Part shown: in pieces, positions 6,531-14,196 of the stretch
Numbering within the stretch: position 1 is the first letter of the stretch
Layout: each line of letters starts with the position of its first letter
Origin: Deltaproteobacteria bacterium
Lineage (GTDB): Bacteria; Desulfobacterota; DSM-4660; Desulfatiglandales; Desulfatiglandaceae
Direction: 5' to 3'
NCBI GenBank assembly: GCA_003646995.1
Contig: QMLZ01000024.1
Span: forward strand, 1-22,322
DNA: 22,322 nucleotides
Made by a program: the position numbers and the translations under genes
Notes under the pieces: generated by a model
Databases searched by the model: none
What the model saw: the letters and a program-made list of their open reading frames with translations, nothing else
What the model was told of the DNA's origin: nothing

Positions 6531-8503
6531 CACGTGACTTCTATAATCAGGTTTCTAAATTCATCCATCTTCACAGACGCAAAAGGCGGAATAACAATAG
6601 TTGAGGAATATTCCACAATAATGGCCGGACCGCTGACCACATTTCCGCTTTTAAGCATCTCCCTGGAGTACACCACCGCGTTATAGCCCTTTCCCTCGAA
6701 AACCACCTCGCGTTTCCCCGTAATAGCCGCTGCATCAGGTAGCTCCGAGTCCATCTCATGCCGTTTAAAACGGGGTTTTTCGGGAATACCCTTGGCCCTT
6801 AGCCTTATGTTTACCACTTCAACGGTCTTGTCTTCGTTTCTATACCCATAGGTCTTCTCATGAAGCGAGTGAAAACCTTCAATATAATCCCCTTCAAAAG
6901 GCACAATGATTTCATAGGACTGGCCCTCGTAGCGCATGTCAAGATAGCGCTCCATAACCATCCTGTCCTGAGAGATCCCCTCGGATGCCAAGTCCTCCGA
7001 ACCTTTGGATTCTAGAGATTCAAACAGTCTTGATAACTCTTCCCTTGTGGTAGTGAACTGGCTTTTCATGATAGTGTAAGAGTAGTCTTTGATGACATCT
7101 GCCATTAGCATTCCTATTGCGGACAGGATCCCTGGATTCTCGGGTACAAGAACCTTGGGGATGTTCAGGAGTCTCGCCAGAAACGCCGCGTGCATCCCGC
7201 CTGCGCCCCCAAACGAGAAAAGCACAAATTCCCTTGGATCATATCCTCTTTCAACAGATATCACGCGGATCGCCTTTTCCATGGCAGTATTCGCAACATC
7301 CAGGATACCTTCAGCAAGCTCTACCGTATCGAGTCCTGTCATTTGGGCCATTTCCCTGAAATAGGCTTCCAGCCGCCCATCTTGCAATCGCATGTTCCCG
7401 CCAAGAAAATACTCCGGGATGAGCCTACCCAAGTATAGATTTGCATCAGTGACCGTAATCTTTTCCCCCTTGCCGTAACAGATGGGTCCCGGGTCTGCAC
7501 CCGCACTCTCGGGTCCTACCCTTAACGAGCCCCCCTCATCAAGGTAGGCGATGGAACCGCCCCCAGCGCCCACCGTGTGGATGTCAAGCATGGGAACCTT
7601 AAGGGGATAGCCCGAGATGCTTGATTCAACTGTCAGAGACAGCGCGCTGTCTATCAAAGATACATCTGTTGAGGTACCCCCCATATCAAATGTTATGAGT
7701 TTTTCATACCCAGCGGCCTTTCCTATCTCGTAAGCGCCGACAGCTCCTCCTGCAGGCCCAGAAAGAATCGTCCTTACTGACTCCCGCATGGCGGTTTCTG
7801 CCGAGATACTACCCCCGTTTGATTGCATAATGCTGAGAATATCTCCCGGCTCCAGCTGTTCCATTAGGTAGCCGATGTACTTGCGCATCTTTGGTGAGAC
7901 ATATGCATTGATCGCAGTAGTGGAAAAACGCTCAAATTCACGAAACTCGCTAAGTATCTCATGGGAAAGGGAAACAGAAATCCCCTTTGGGTCGATAAGC
8001 CTTCCTATCCTCTTTTCATGTGCCGGATTAGCATATGAGAAAAGTAGGCAAACGGCAACAGACTCGGCCCCCACCTCCCTAACCTTCTGTATCGCCTCTT
8101 TTACATCAGCCTCATCCAGTGACTCCAGCTCCTCGCCTGTGTTAAGGATTCGTCCCTTTACTCCGAAGCGAAGCCCATGGGGTATAAGATGGGGTTCCTT
8201 TCGATATGCTAGGTCATAGAGGCGGGTCCTGTTCTGCCTGCCTATCTCCAAGACATCTTCAAAGCCACGGTTTGTAATCAAAGCGGTCTTTGCCCCTTTT
8301 CTCTCAAGTATTGCATTTGTAGCCACCGTGGACCCATGCACAATCTGCTTTTTCTTGCCCTGTGCAATATACCCCAAACCTTTGAGAACAGCCTCAGCAG
8401 GATTGCGAGGGGTGGAAAGCACCTTGTATACACCCCACCGATCCCCGTCTTTATATACGAAATCAGTAAATGTCCCGCCAGTATCAGCACCGATTATGAT
8501 CAT
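6530..8503 (-). CDS. hyuA: Hydantoinase A / oxoprolinase family subunit
   Basis: A 657-residue protein of the HyuA family with an actin-like ATPase core. The phosphate-binding segment GADTGGTFTDFV is at 5-16, HGSTVATNAILERKGAKTAL at 57-76, a second phosphate loop FDMGGTSTDVSL at 271-282, and HTVGAGGGSIAY at 308-319. FSFGGAGGMHA follows near 430. The family couples ATP hydrolysis to opening of a cyclic amide (hydantoin, 5-oxo-L-proline, caprolactam), or to carboxylation in acetone/acetophenone carboxylases. The absence of extra carboxylase subunits here favours the hydrolase reading. It overlaps livF upstream (1 base, TGATG) and hyuB downstream, so the subunits are made in step and follow the importer in one transcript. 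Confidence 0.9.
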   Translation of the reverse strand: MIIIGADTGGTFTDFVYKDGDRWGVYKVLSTPRNPAEAVLKGLGYIAQGKKKQIVHGSTVATNAILERKGAKTALITNRGFEDVLEIGRQNRTRLYDLAYRKEPHLIPHGLRFGVKGRILNTGEELESLDEADVKEAIQKVREVGAESVAVCLLFSYANPAHEKRIGRLIDPKGISVSLSHEILSEFREFERFSTTAINAYVSPKMRKYIGYLMEQLEPGDILSIMQSNGGSISAETAMRESVRTILSGPAGGAVGAYEIGKAAGYEKLITFDMGGTSTDVSLIDSALSLTVESSISGYPLKVPMLDIHTVGAGGGSIAYLDEGGSLRVGPESAGADPGPICYGKGEKITVTDANLYLGRLIPEYFLGGNMRLQDGRLEAYFREMAQMTGLDTVELAEGILDVANTAMEKAIRVISVERGYDPREFVLFSFGGAGGMHAAFLARLLNIPKVLVPENPGILSAIGMLMADVIKDYSYTIMKSQFTTTREELSRLFESLESKGSEDLASEGISQDRMVMERYLDMRYEGQSYEIIVPFEGDYIEGFHSLHEKTYGYRNEDKTVEVVNIRLRAKGIPEKPRFKRHEMDSELPDAAAITGKREVVFEGKGYNAVVYSREMLKSGNVVSGPAIIVEYSSTIVIPPFASVKMDEFRNLIIEVT

Positions 8504-9219
8504 CAGATCCCCAAAAACGCTTTCCTAAACAGATCACTTTCAAGAAGCTCCCTTGAACTTCCCTCTGTCACTATCCTGCCTGTTTGAAGTACGTATCCCC
8601 TGTCGGCAATCTCCAGCGCCTCCCGCACATTTTGTTCCACTAGCAAGATGGTTATACCTCGCTGCTTTAACATCCTCACAGTGTCAAATACCTCATCTAC
8701 CATAAGCGGCGCTAAACCAAGAGAAGGTTCATCCAGCATGAGCATCCTTGGATTAGACATGAGCCCCCTGCCAATGGCCACCATCTGTTGCTCGCCGCCG
8801 GAAAGGGTCGAGGCTGCCTGCCTGCGCCTTTCCCTTAAGACAGGAAAAAGGTTATAGACTAGCTCAAGATTCTCCTCCACAACCTTGTTGTCGTCAACCA
8901 CATACGCCCCGAGCCTCAAATTATCTTCTACAGAAAGGGGACCAAACAACATCTTTTCTTCTGGTACATACACAATTCCTTTTCTGACTATCTGTTCTGT
9001 CCGCAAGCCTTGTATCTCTTGTCCCATGAAAAGTATCTGGCCTTCATGAATCCTTTGAGATGCCATGATGGCCTTGAGCAGAGTCGACTTACCCGCCCCA
9101 TTGGAGCCAAGGACAGAGACTGTCTCGCCTTCTTCAACCGCCATGGATACGCCGTGGAGAACCTGGAGCCGTGCATAACGGACCTTTATGTCTCTCACTT
9201 CTAGGGCTTTCTCTCCCAT
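8503..9219 (-). CDS. livF: Branched-chain amino acid-type ABC transporter ATPase LivF
   Basis: A 238-residue ATPase of the LivF type. Walker A GSNGAGKST is at 38-46, the signature LSGGEQQMVAIGRGLM begins at 139, Walker B LMLDEPSLGLAP ends near 171, and the H-loop residue LVEQN is near 195. It is one of two cytoplasmic ATPases of a HAAT-family importer. The ATG at 9219 is supported by AAAGGTGAG at the right distance; a GTG two codons upstream gives 240 residues. The segment normally reading VPEGRxxF is VPEEKMLF, a small deviation. It lies 37 bases after livG and overlaps hyuA by one base. Confidence 0.9.
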   Translation of the reverse strand: MGEKALEVRDIKVRYARLQVLHGVSMAVEEGETVSVLGSNGAGKSTLLKAIMASQRIHEGQILFMGQEIQGLRTEQIVRKGIVYVPEEKMLFGPLSVEDNLRLGAYVVDDNKVVEENLELVYNLFPVLRERRRQAASTLSGGEQQMVAIGRGLMSNPRMLMLDEPSLGLAPLMVDEVFDTVRMLKQRGITILLVEQNVREALEIADRGYVLQTGRIVTEGSSRELLESDLFRKAFLGI

Positions 9220-9256
9220 GCTCACCTTTGGCTGCTAACGGTCTGCTACATTTTCA

Positions 9257-10000
9257 CTAGGTTGACCCAATCTTTTCTGCTGCGTAACGCTCACCCAAAT
9301 ATGCCTTGATAACCTTTGGGTCTTTTGCCACTACGGCCGGGTCTCCCTCTGCAATCTTGCGCCCTGAATCCAGCACGATAACCCTCTGGCTCACCCTCAT
9401 GACCAATTCCATAACATGTTCTATAAGAATAATGGTGATACCCATCATCTCGTGCAAGTGCCTTATTATACCCATGATCTCGTCTATTTCCGCCGGGTTT
9501 AGACCCGCCGCCACTTCATCTAGCAAAAGCAGCTTTGGTTCTGTAGCAAGAGCAGTAGCCATGGCCACCCTTTTTTGAGCTGCCACTGGGAGCTCACTTA
9601 CCAGACTCGTGCCCAAAGGTTCCAGTTTGAGCTCCTTTAAGACTGCTCTTGCCTTTTCTCTCGCCTCCCTGCGGGACCTGGTCCTCATGAAGGCACCCAC
9701 CATAACGTTTTCTTCCACATTGAGGTCCCCTGAGGCTACATACACTTGGAATGTTCTTGCTAACCCAAGCCTTGCAACCTCGTAAGCACTCAACCCAGTT
9801 ATGTCCTTCCCATCAAATATCACCTTTCCCATGTCCACAGAATGATAGCCGCATATGCAATTAAATAAGGTGCTCTTGCCCGCACCATTGGGACCTATGA
9901 GGCCCAACAGGTCTCCCTTTTCCAAGGTAAGGGAAATATCGTCATTGGCGCAAAGCCCGCCAAAGTACTTGGTCAGATTGTGTACTTCCAGCAGACTCAT
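9257..10000 (-). CDS. livG: Branched-chain amino acid-type ABC transporter ATPase LivG, divergent signature motif
   Basis: A 247-residue LivG-type ATPase starting at the ATG at 10000, which overlaps the livM stop as ATGA and has GGAAGG upstream. The same frame stays open to 10186 but that stretch lies inside livM. Walker A GPNGAGKST is at 36-44, the Q-loop ARTFQ at 81-85, and the H-loop LIEHVMEL near 195. The canonical ABC signature (LSYGQ/LSGGQ) is replaced by ELPVAAQKR at 136-144, and Walker B reads LLLLDEVAAGLNP with Val in place of Pro. The protein otherwise has the full family length including the C-terminal AYLGERY tail, so it is a divergent but probably working subtype rather than a broken gene. 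Confidence 0.9.
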   Translation of the reverse strand: MSLLEVHNLTKYFGGLCANDDISLTLEKGDLLGLIGPNGAGKSTLFNCICGYHSVDMGKVIFDGKDITGLSAYEVARLGLARTFQVYVASGDLNVEENVMVGAFMRTRSRREAREKARAVLKELKLEPLGTSLVSELPVAAQKRVAMATALATEPKLLLLDEVAAGLNPAEIDEIMGIIRHLHEMMGITIILIEHVMELVMRVSQRVIVLDSGRKIAEGDPAVVAKDPKVIKAYLGERYAAEKIGST

Positions 10001-11001
10001 TTTTTCCTTCCCCTCACCCTCTCGATTACCCCCCAAATCCCCCGTGGTTCCACCGCCGAGATAACCATAATGATCAACGCATATATAATGAGATCTATTC
10101 CTAGCAATCCCGCCCGCGCCCCAAGCCATTCCTTTAGATAACTCTTCAGTGGTATCAGCACTGCTGCCCCTATAACAGGCCCCCACAAAGAACCGGCTCC
10201 TCCCAACATGGCCATTAAGGCTATTAGAATGGATATATCCAGGCTCATGGTGTCTTCCGGCTCAATGTTTTTTATGTAGCACGCGTGGAATGAGCCAACC
10301 ATGCTCACAAATGCAGTGGCGATGGCATAGGTCTTGATCTTCGCCCAATGCACATTGATTCCCAAGGACCTGGCTACGTCCTCATTGTCCTTTATGCACC
10401 TTAATTGGTAACCGAGCCTAGAGTTACGAAACCAATTGATGTAAAAGATCCCCAAAAAGAAAAATCCTGCTATCACATAATAGTAATAGACGTCTTCCTT
10501 GAATATTAGCCGCAGGAAATCAGGAGGCGAGTACTTGATGGGTGAGATCTCTAAACCCTTGGCTGCTCCAACAAATTCCCACACCTCGAACACGTCCAGC
10601 AAGACCAAGGACGTGGCAATGGTTGCGATGGCAAAGTAATGTCCCTTTAGCCTGAATAAAGGATAGCCTATTATGAAGGACCATGTTACCGCAAAGCACA
10701 TACCTATAGGCATGGAAACCCAGAAGGGGATATCCCATCTAATAAGCATGACCGCCGTTGTATATGCACCTATGCCCACATATTGGGCCTTTCCCAGGTC
10801 TACCTGCCCCCCATAGCCTCCTATGGTGTTCCAGCCCATGCCGTAAAGGGAAAACATCAAAAACTGGATCATGGTGGCCATGGCAAAGGATGAGTGAGGA
10901 AAGAGAGGAAAGACAAGTATAAATGCTGCACCGCATGCTGCAACCACAAGGTCAATGCGGGGAAAATCTGAGAAGTCAAGGGCGTTTCTTAATGCTTCCA
11001 T
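9997..11001 (-). CDS. livM: Branched-chain amino acid-type ABC transporter permease LivM
   Basis: A 334-residue integral membrane protein with about eight to ten hydrophobic segments. It carries the LivM landmark GYGGQVDLGKAQYVGIGAYT (about 63-82), the cytoplasmic coupling region AIKDNEDVARSLGINVHWAK-like at 10350-10400, and LMAMLGGAGSLWGPVIGAA near residue 270. It forms the transmembrane pore with LivH. A 13-base overlap with the livH 3' end and a 4-base overlap with livG show tight coupling. The N-terminal 20 residues are charged and cytoplasmic. The landmark usually reads GQxSLGHAAF/YxGIGAY; here it is GQVDLGKAQYVGIGAY, a substrate-specificity variant that does not by itself tell the ligand. 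Confidence 0.9.
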   Translation of the reverse strand: MEALRNALDFSDFPRIDLVVAACGAAFILVFPLFPHSSFAMATMIQFLMFSLYGMGWNTIGGYGGQVDLGKAQYVGIGAYTTAVMLIRWDIPFWVSMPIGMCFAVTWSFIIGYPLFRLKGHYFAIATIATSLVLLDVFEVWEFVGAAKGLEISPIKYSPPDFLRLIFKEDVYYYYVIAGFFFLGIFYINWFRNSRLGYQLRCIKDNEDVARSLGINVHWAKIKTYAIATAFVSMVGSFHACYIKNIEPEDTMSLDISILIALMAMLGGAGSLWGPVIGAAVLIPLKSYLKEWLGARAGLLGIDLIIYALIIMVISAVEPRGIWGVIERVRGRKK

Positions 11002-11903
11002 CCAAACAATCCGCTGGGCCTAATAACCATGATGATGAAGTATGCCAAGTACACGAAGGTGTACTTGAATGAGGTCATTGGTACATTTATCATCCAGTCC
11101 CAATTCAACGTGTAAGTAAAGAAATCCCATATTCCAGGTATCTCCATGATCAGTCCCACCACTAGGCTTGCGAAAAAGGCCCCTGGAACACTTCCGAATC
11201 CACCCAGGGCCACTATGGCAAAGGCAATCATAGTAAACAACAAGCCTACAAAGGGATTCACGGACCAAAAGTTAACAATCAAAGCTCCTGCGATAGTGAC
11301 CGATCCTCCGCCTATACCCCAAGCAAGGGCATTCATTCGCTCAGTAGCAATGCCCATATACCTCGCTCCCTGAGTGTTCAACGAAGTAGCTGTCAGAGCC
11401 TTGCCAACCTTTGTCCGGTTCATCATCAGCCATACCGCCAGAAACGCGATCACTGACAGGGCCGCTGCGGCGAGCTTGGTGGCAGGGATGATTATCCCCA
11501 TACCAAGGTCAAAGCTTTTTCCCACCAGCAATCCATGGTGAAGAGCCCTGTCCTCAGATCCGAAGATGAGAAGCGCCAGGTTACGCAACAAAAGCATCAG
11601 GCCAAAGGTGCCAAGCAATTGCGCCACCATAGGCCCCCTTAAAAGGAATTTTACAAATCCATAGTAACAAATGACTCCCAGCAGGAATCCAACGGCAGCG
11701 GCTACAGGCAATGTAAACAATGGATCCATCCCAATCGCCTTGGCAGTAAGAAGGCCCGTGTACATCCCGATCATCAGGAATTCGCCATGGGCGAAGTTCA
11801 CTATGTCCATGACCCCGAAAATAATGGTCAGCCCTAAGGCCACCAAGGCCAGGACCATGCCGATAAGCACACCTGCCACTATGGAACTGATAAGTATATC
11901 CAT
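10989..11903 (-). CDS. livH: Branched-chain amino acid-type ABC transporter permease LivH
   Basis: A 304-residue permease with about eight membrane spans. It starts MDILISSIVAGVLIGMVLAL and contains the family hallmarks GLTIIFGVMDIVNFAHGEFL (about 24-43), TSLNTQGARYMGI and ALGGFGSVPGAFFASLVVGL. It pairs with LivM to form the channel of the importer. It is the first transport gene after the binding protein, from which it is separated by an 80-base gap containing a stem-loop. The ATG at 11903 is the only start that keeps the first membrane span intact. The usual branched-chain amino acid permease is about 290-310 residues, so it is complete. Confidence 0.92.
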   Translation of the reverse strand: MDILISSIVAGVLIGMVLALVALGLTIIFGVMDIVNFAHGEFLMIGMYTGLLTAKAIGMDPLFTLPVAAAVGFLLGVICYYGFVKFLLRGPMVAQLLGTFGLMLLLRNLALLIFGSEDRALHHGLLVGKSFDLGMGIIIPATKLAAAALSVIAFLAVWLMMNRTKVGKALTATSLNTQGARYMGIATERMNALAWGIGGGSVTIAGALIVNFWSVNPFVGLLFTMIAFAIVALGGFGSVPGAFFASLVVGLIMEIPGIWDFFTYTLNWDWMINVPMTSFKYTFVYLAYFIIMVIRPSGLFGWKH

Positions 11904-11925
11904 AGGCCTATTGCTTACAAATACG

Positions 11926-11976
11926 AAACCACCCCCGCCTCCTCTTTGGCTAGGGCGCGCAGGGGTGGTTTTTTCA
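11926..11976. terminator. Stem-loop between livK and livH (attenuator or mRNA-stabilising hairpin)
   Basis: AAACCACCCC at 11926-11935 pairs exactly with GGGGTGGTTT at 11962-11971, leaving a 26-base loop that can pair further. The run of T lies on the plus-strand side (GGTGGTTTTTT), so as an intrinsic terminator it points plus. In the direction of the operon (minus) it has only three T. It most likely protects the 3' end of the binding-protein message and reduces read-through, giving more binding protein than permease. Confidence 0.5.
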
Positions 11977-11983
11977 ATCCATG

Positions 11984-13297
11984 TTAGTAGCCGGGGAACG
12001 GGTAGATCATATCAGCCGATGATACGTCAAAAGGATAAACAATTTCCAAACCAACAGAGCCGTCCTTTTGTTTTTGGTACTGGCCGATGAGGCCTGAACC
12101 CAGAACATTTTGGCCGAGCTCATCTCCAGAGGTGGAGAACTTGATCCCTTTCCACGGCACCACCAGTTCTTTGCCAGGGATAAAGATGTTGTTCGCTGCA
12201 CGCTGAATATCGGCTGGCTTAGTGGAGCCCGCCTTGTCCAGCACATGAAACCAGGTTTGGAGCCCCGTAAAGGCCCTTGCTGAGGCGCCACCCAAATCAT
12301 TGCCCGTTTTCTCCTTGTACATCGCGTTCACGAGACCAGCCAGTTTCTTTATTTCAACAACCTTGGGCAAGAAAACCGTTCGGGTAAGTATACCAATGAT
12401 ATTATCACCTAATGTTTTGCGGAACTCCGGCTTTTCAAACCCGGCGTCCTGACCCCAGATGATCTTAGGATGTGCTCTTTGAGCCTTAAGGGTCTTAACC
12501 ATCAAAATGGCATCAGAGGTATACGAAGCAAAAAGCATAACATCCGGCCTTGCTGCTTTCAACGATCGAACTTCGCTGGAAAGATCAGTGGATTTGGCAG
12601 CGTACAGTATGGATTTTCGCAGCCTGAAACCGTATTGCTTGGCAAACTGGGCTATTAGTTGAGACACATGGGAGCCCCATTCGGTCTTTTCGCAAGCGGA
12701 AGCAATGTTCATGATCTCCTTTTTGGGGATTGCCTTAACGCCCCTTACCTTTCCTTCTGTTAGCCCTTTGAGAAGCTCAAACAGATCCTTTGTGAACCAC
12801 TTGTCATGAGGTGTGGTACGCCAGAACCACTTGAACCCCCTCTTGGTAAGCGCAGGTGAAGTGGATGACCCGTTTATCATGGGGACCCCGTATTGCTCGC
12901 AGACTGCGGACACGGTCTTAGTAACGGAGCTGAAGTAACAGCCAAGGATTCCGTCAACCTTGTCATCAAGGATCAATTTCTTGGCCAAGTCTGCACCGAG
13001 GGTAGGATTGCCTTCATGGTCCTTAAAAATAAGCTTGATTTTTGCCCCTCCCAGGCTCGGGATACCTGCGTGCTGTGCCATTGTCATGGGGAGGTTTGGA
13101 TACACATTGTTTGCGATTTGCGCAGCCAGCTCTGCTCCCGCACGCAGCTCACGACCTGCTGCGGCAGCACCGCCAGTAAGGGGATAGATCACGCCTATCT
13201 TGATTTCCCTCACAGCTAGCACCCCTGATGGGATAAGCAGACCAAATATCGCAATCAAGCCCAGAAAAACCAGAAAGATCTTTGCCTTTGCCCTCAT
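11984..13297 (-). CDS. livK: Periplasmic substrate-binding protein of the LIV-type importer
   Basis: A 437-residue exported binding protein of the Leu/Ile/Val-binding (peripla_BP_6) family. A signal peptide covers about residues 1-28 (basic MRAKAK, hydrophobic core, cleavage near SGVLA). The mature protein opens REIKIGVIYPLTGGAAAAGR, the typical first strand and ligand loop. KLILDDKVDGILGCYFSSVT and the MINGSSTSPALTKRGFKWFW region mark the first lobe and hinge. Length is 40-60 residues above plain LivK, as in amide/urea- or unusual-ligand binders. The specificity cannot be deduced, but the hyuAB genes in the same operon suggest a cyclic amide or derivative. The AAGGAGG ribosome site eight bases before the ATG predicts high expression. 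Confidence 0.9.
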   Translation of the reverse strand: MRAKAKIFLVFLGLIAIFGLLIPSGVLAVREIKIGVIYPLTGGAAAAGRELRAGAELAAQIANNVYPNLPMTMAQHAGIPSLGGAKIKLIFKDHEGNPTLGADLAKKLILDDKVDGILGCYFSSVTKTVSAVCEQYGVPMINGSSTSPALTKRGFKWFWRTTPHDKWFTKDLFELLKGLTEGKVRGVKAIPKKEIMNIASACEKTEWGSHVSQLIAQFAKQYGFRLRKSILYAAKSTDLSSEVRSLKAARPDVMLFASYTSDAILMVKTLKAQRAHPKIIWGQDAGFEKPEFRKTLGDNIIGILTRTVFLPKVVEIKKLAGLVNAMYKEKTGNDLGGASARAFTGLQTWFHVLDKAGSTKPADIQRAANNIFIPGKELVVPWKGIKFSTSGDELGQNVLGSGLIGQYQKQKDGSVGLEIVYPFDVSSADMIYPFPGY

Positions 13298-13355
13298 TTT
13301 TCCCTCCTTAGCATAAAAATGGTTACTGATCGCTCATCCATTATTTCGCCATGGA

Positions 13356-13378
13356 AAAATATACACGGAATATATTTT
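13356..13378. promoter_or_regulatory. AT-rich perfect inverted repeat over the livK -10 box, possible operator
   Basis: AAAATATA (13356-13363) and TATATTTT (13371-13378) are exact reverse complements around the centre CACGGAA. The repeat covers the -10 element and most of the spacer of the livK promoter, where a bound repressor would block RNA polymerase. It could be a site for the adjacent GntR/FCD protein, though the AT-rich arms could arise by chance. Confidence 0.35.
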
Positions 13379-13385
13379 ATGTCAA
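13358..13385 (-). promoter_or_regulatory. Sigma-70-type promoter of the livK-hyuB operon
   Basis: Reading the minus strand, TTGACA (13385-13380) is followed after 16 bases by TATATT (13363-13358). The start of transcription would fall near 13350, about 50 bases before the livK ATG. The -35 matches the consensus exactly and the -10 at five of six bases (TATATT against TATAAT). Confidence 0.55.
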
Positions 13386-13397
13386 CAATCTATTGAC
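13381..13397. promoter_or_regulatory. GTCAA-N7-TTGAC inverted repeat across the two -35 boxes
   Basis: GTCAACAATCTATTGAC has perfect five-base arms with a seven-base centre. It may be a GntR-type operator, but the symmetry is also what two back-to-back -35 hexamers would produce, so the regulatory reading is uncertain. Confidence 0.3.
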
Positions 13398-13420
13398 GCC
13401 TACCCAATTATTATTATAGC
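13393..13420 (+). promoter_or_regulatory. Candidate promoter of the gntR-type gene
   Basis: On the plus strand TTGACG (13393-13398) is followed after 16 bases by TATAGC (13415-13420), an acceptable but weaker match than the opposite promoter. The two -35 boxes lie back to back within 18 bases, so one bound regulator could control both directions. Confidence 0.4.
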
Positions 13421-13482
13421 ATCAGGGCACACTGGCAGACCGCTTACTCCCAATACCTACTAAAAAATGGTGTAGGCCTAAT

Positions 13483-14172
13483 ATGAAGTCAAAGACAAAA
13501 GCGCAAATTCCTCGGCAGCCACTGGCGTTGCAGGCCTACGAGATCATTCATGAAAAAATTATCACCATGGCCCTTAAACCCGGGGAGCATGTAGATGAAA
13601 AGGCCCTGGTCGAAGAGCTAGGTATAGGCCGAACCCCCGTGAGAGAAGCCCTCCTTAGGCTTGCGTCTGAACACCTCGTGGAATCAAGACCAAACAGAGG
13701 TTTTGCTGTCAAACCACTTACACTCCAGGGTGTAAAATCCATGTTCGAGGCCTTGAACATCTTGGAGATAGGCACCTGCTCCCTGGCAATGAATCAGCAT
13801 TTGGACGTGTGCATTCCTCTCATGAAAGAGGCTCAAAAGCTGGTGAAAAAATCCATTGAAGAAAATGACGTCATGGGTCTTGTCAAGTCAAACCACTCGT
13901 TTCACATGCATTTCGCCCAGTGCAGTGGCAACGAATACATCATCAGAGCGCTCAATGAGGTGAGAAATGAGGTGAACAGGCTCGCATACTTATCCTTCGC
14001 AGGGGTTCAAGATCTGAGTCGAGACTTAAAGGATCATTACAGGGCGGTAATTAGAGAACACGATCTAATTGTCAAGTATTTGGAGGATAGAGACCCTCGC
14101 TCACTACAGGAAACAGTTAAAATCCACATCCGCACATTCCAAAAACGTATCCTAAACTACCTGGCCACATGA
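13483..14172 (+). CDS. GntR-family transcriptional regulator, FCD (FadR-type) subfamily
   Basis: A 229-residue regulator. The N-terminal winged helix (about 15-80) contains LALQAYEIIHEKIITMALKP, then VDEKALVEELGIGRTPVREA (37-56) and the wing ESRPNRGFAVKPL. The C-terminal all-helical FCD ligand-binding domain spans about 88-215. It retains the metal-site segment in the variant form NHSFHMHFAQCSGN (137-150; the usual Asp of DxxFH is Asn137) and a later His in KDHYRAVIREH. The family represses nearby catabolic genes until a carboxylate-type ligand binds. It is divergent from the liv-hyu operon and shares its promoter region, so it most likely controls that operon and itself. The ribosome site is weak, which fits low regulator levels. 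Confidence 0.9.
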   Translation: MKSKTKAQIPRQPLALQAYEIIHEKIITMALKPGEHVDEKALVEELGIGRTPVREALLRLASEHLVESRPNRGFAVKPLTLQGVKSMFEALNILEIGTCSLAMNQHLDVCIPLMKEAQKLVKKSIEENDVMGLVKSNHSFHMHFAQCSGNEYIIRALNEVRNEVNRLAYLSFAGVQDLSRDLKDHYRAVIREHDLIVKYLEDRDPRSLQETVKIHIRTFQKRILNYLAT

Positions 14173-14196
14173 CCCTTGCTTTGCTGCCACCGTCTC

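Noticed and set aside
10001..10186. 62-residue N-terminal extension of LivG
   Set aside because: It lies wholly inside livM in another frame and has no family similarity; the ATG at 10000 with ATGA overlap and GGAAGG is the natural start.
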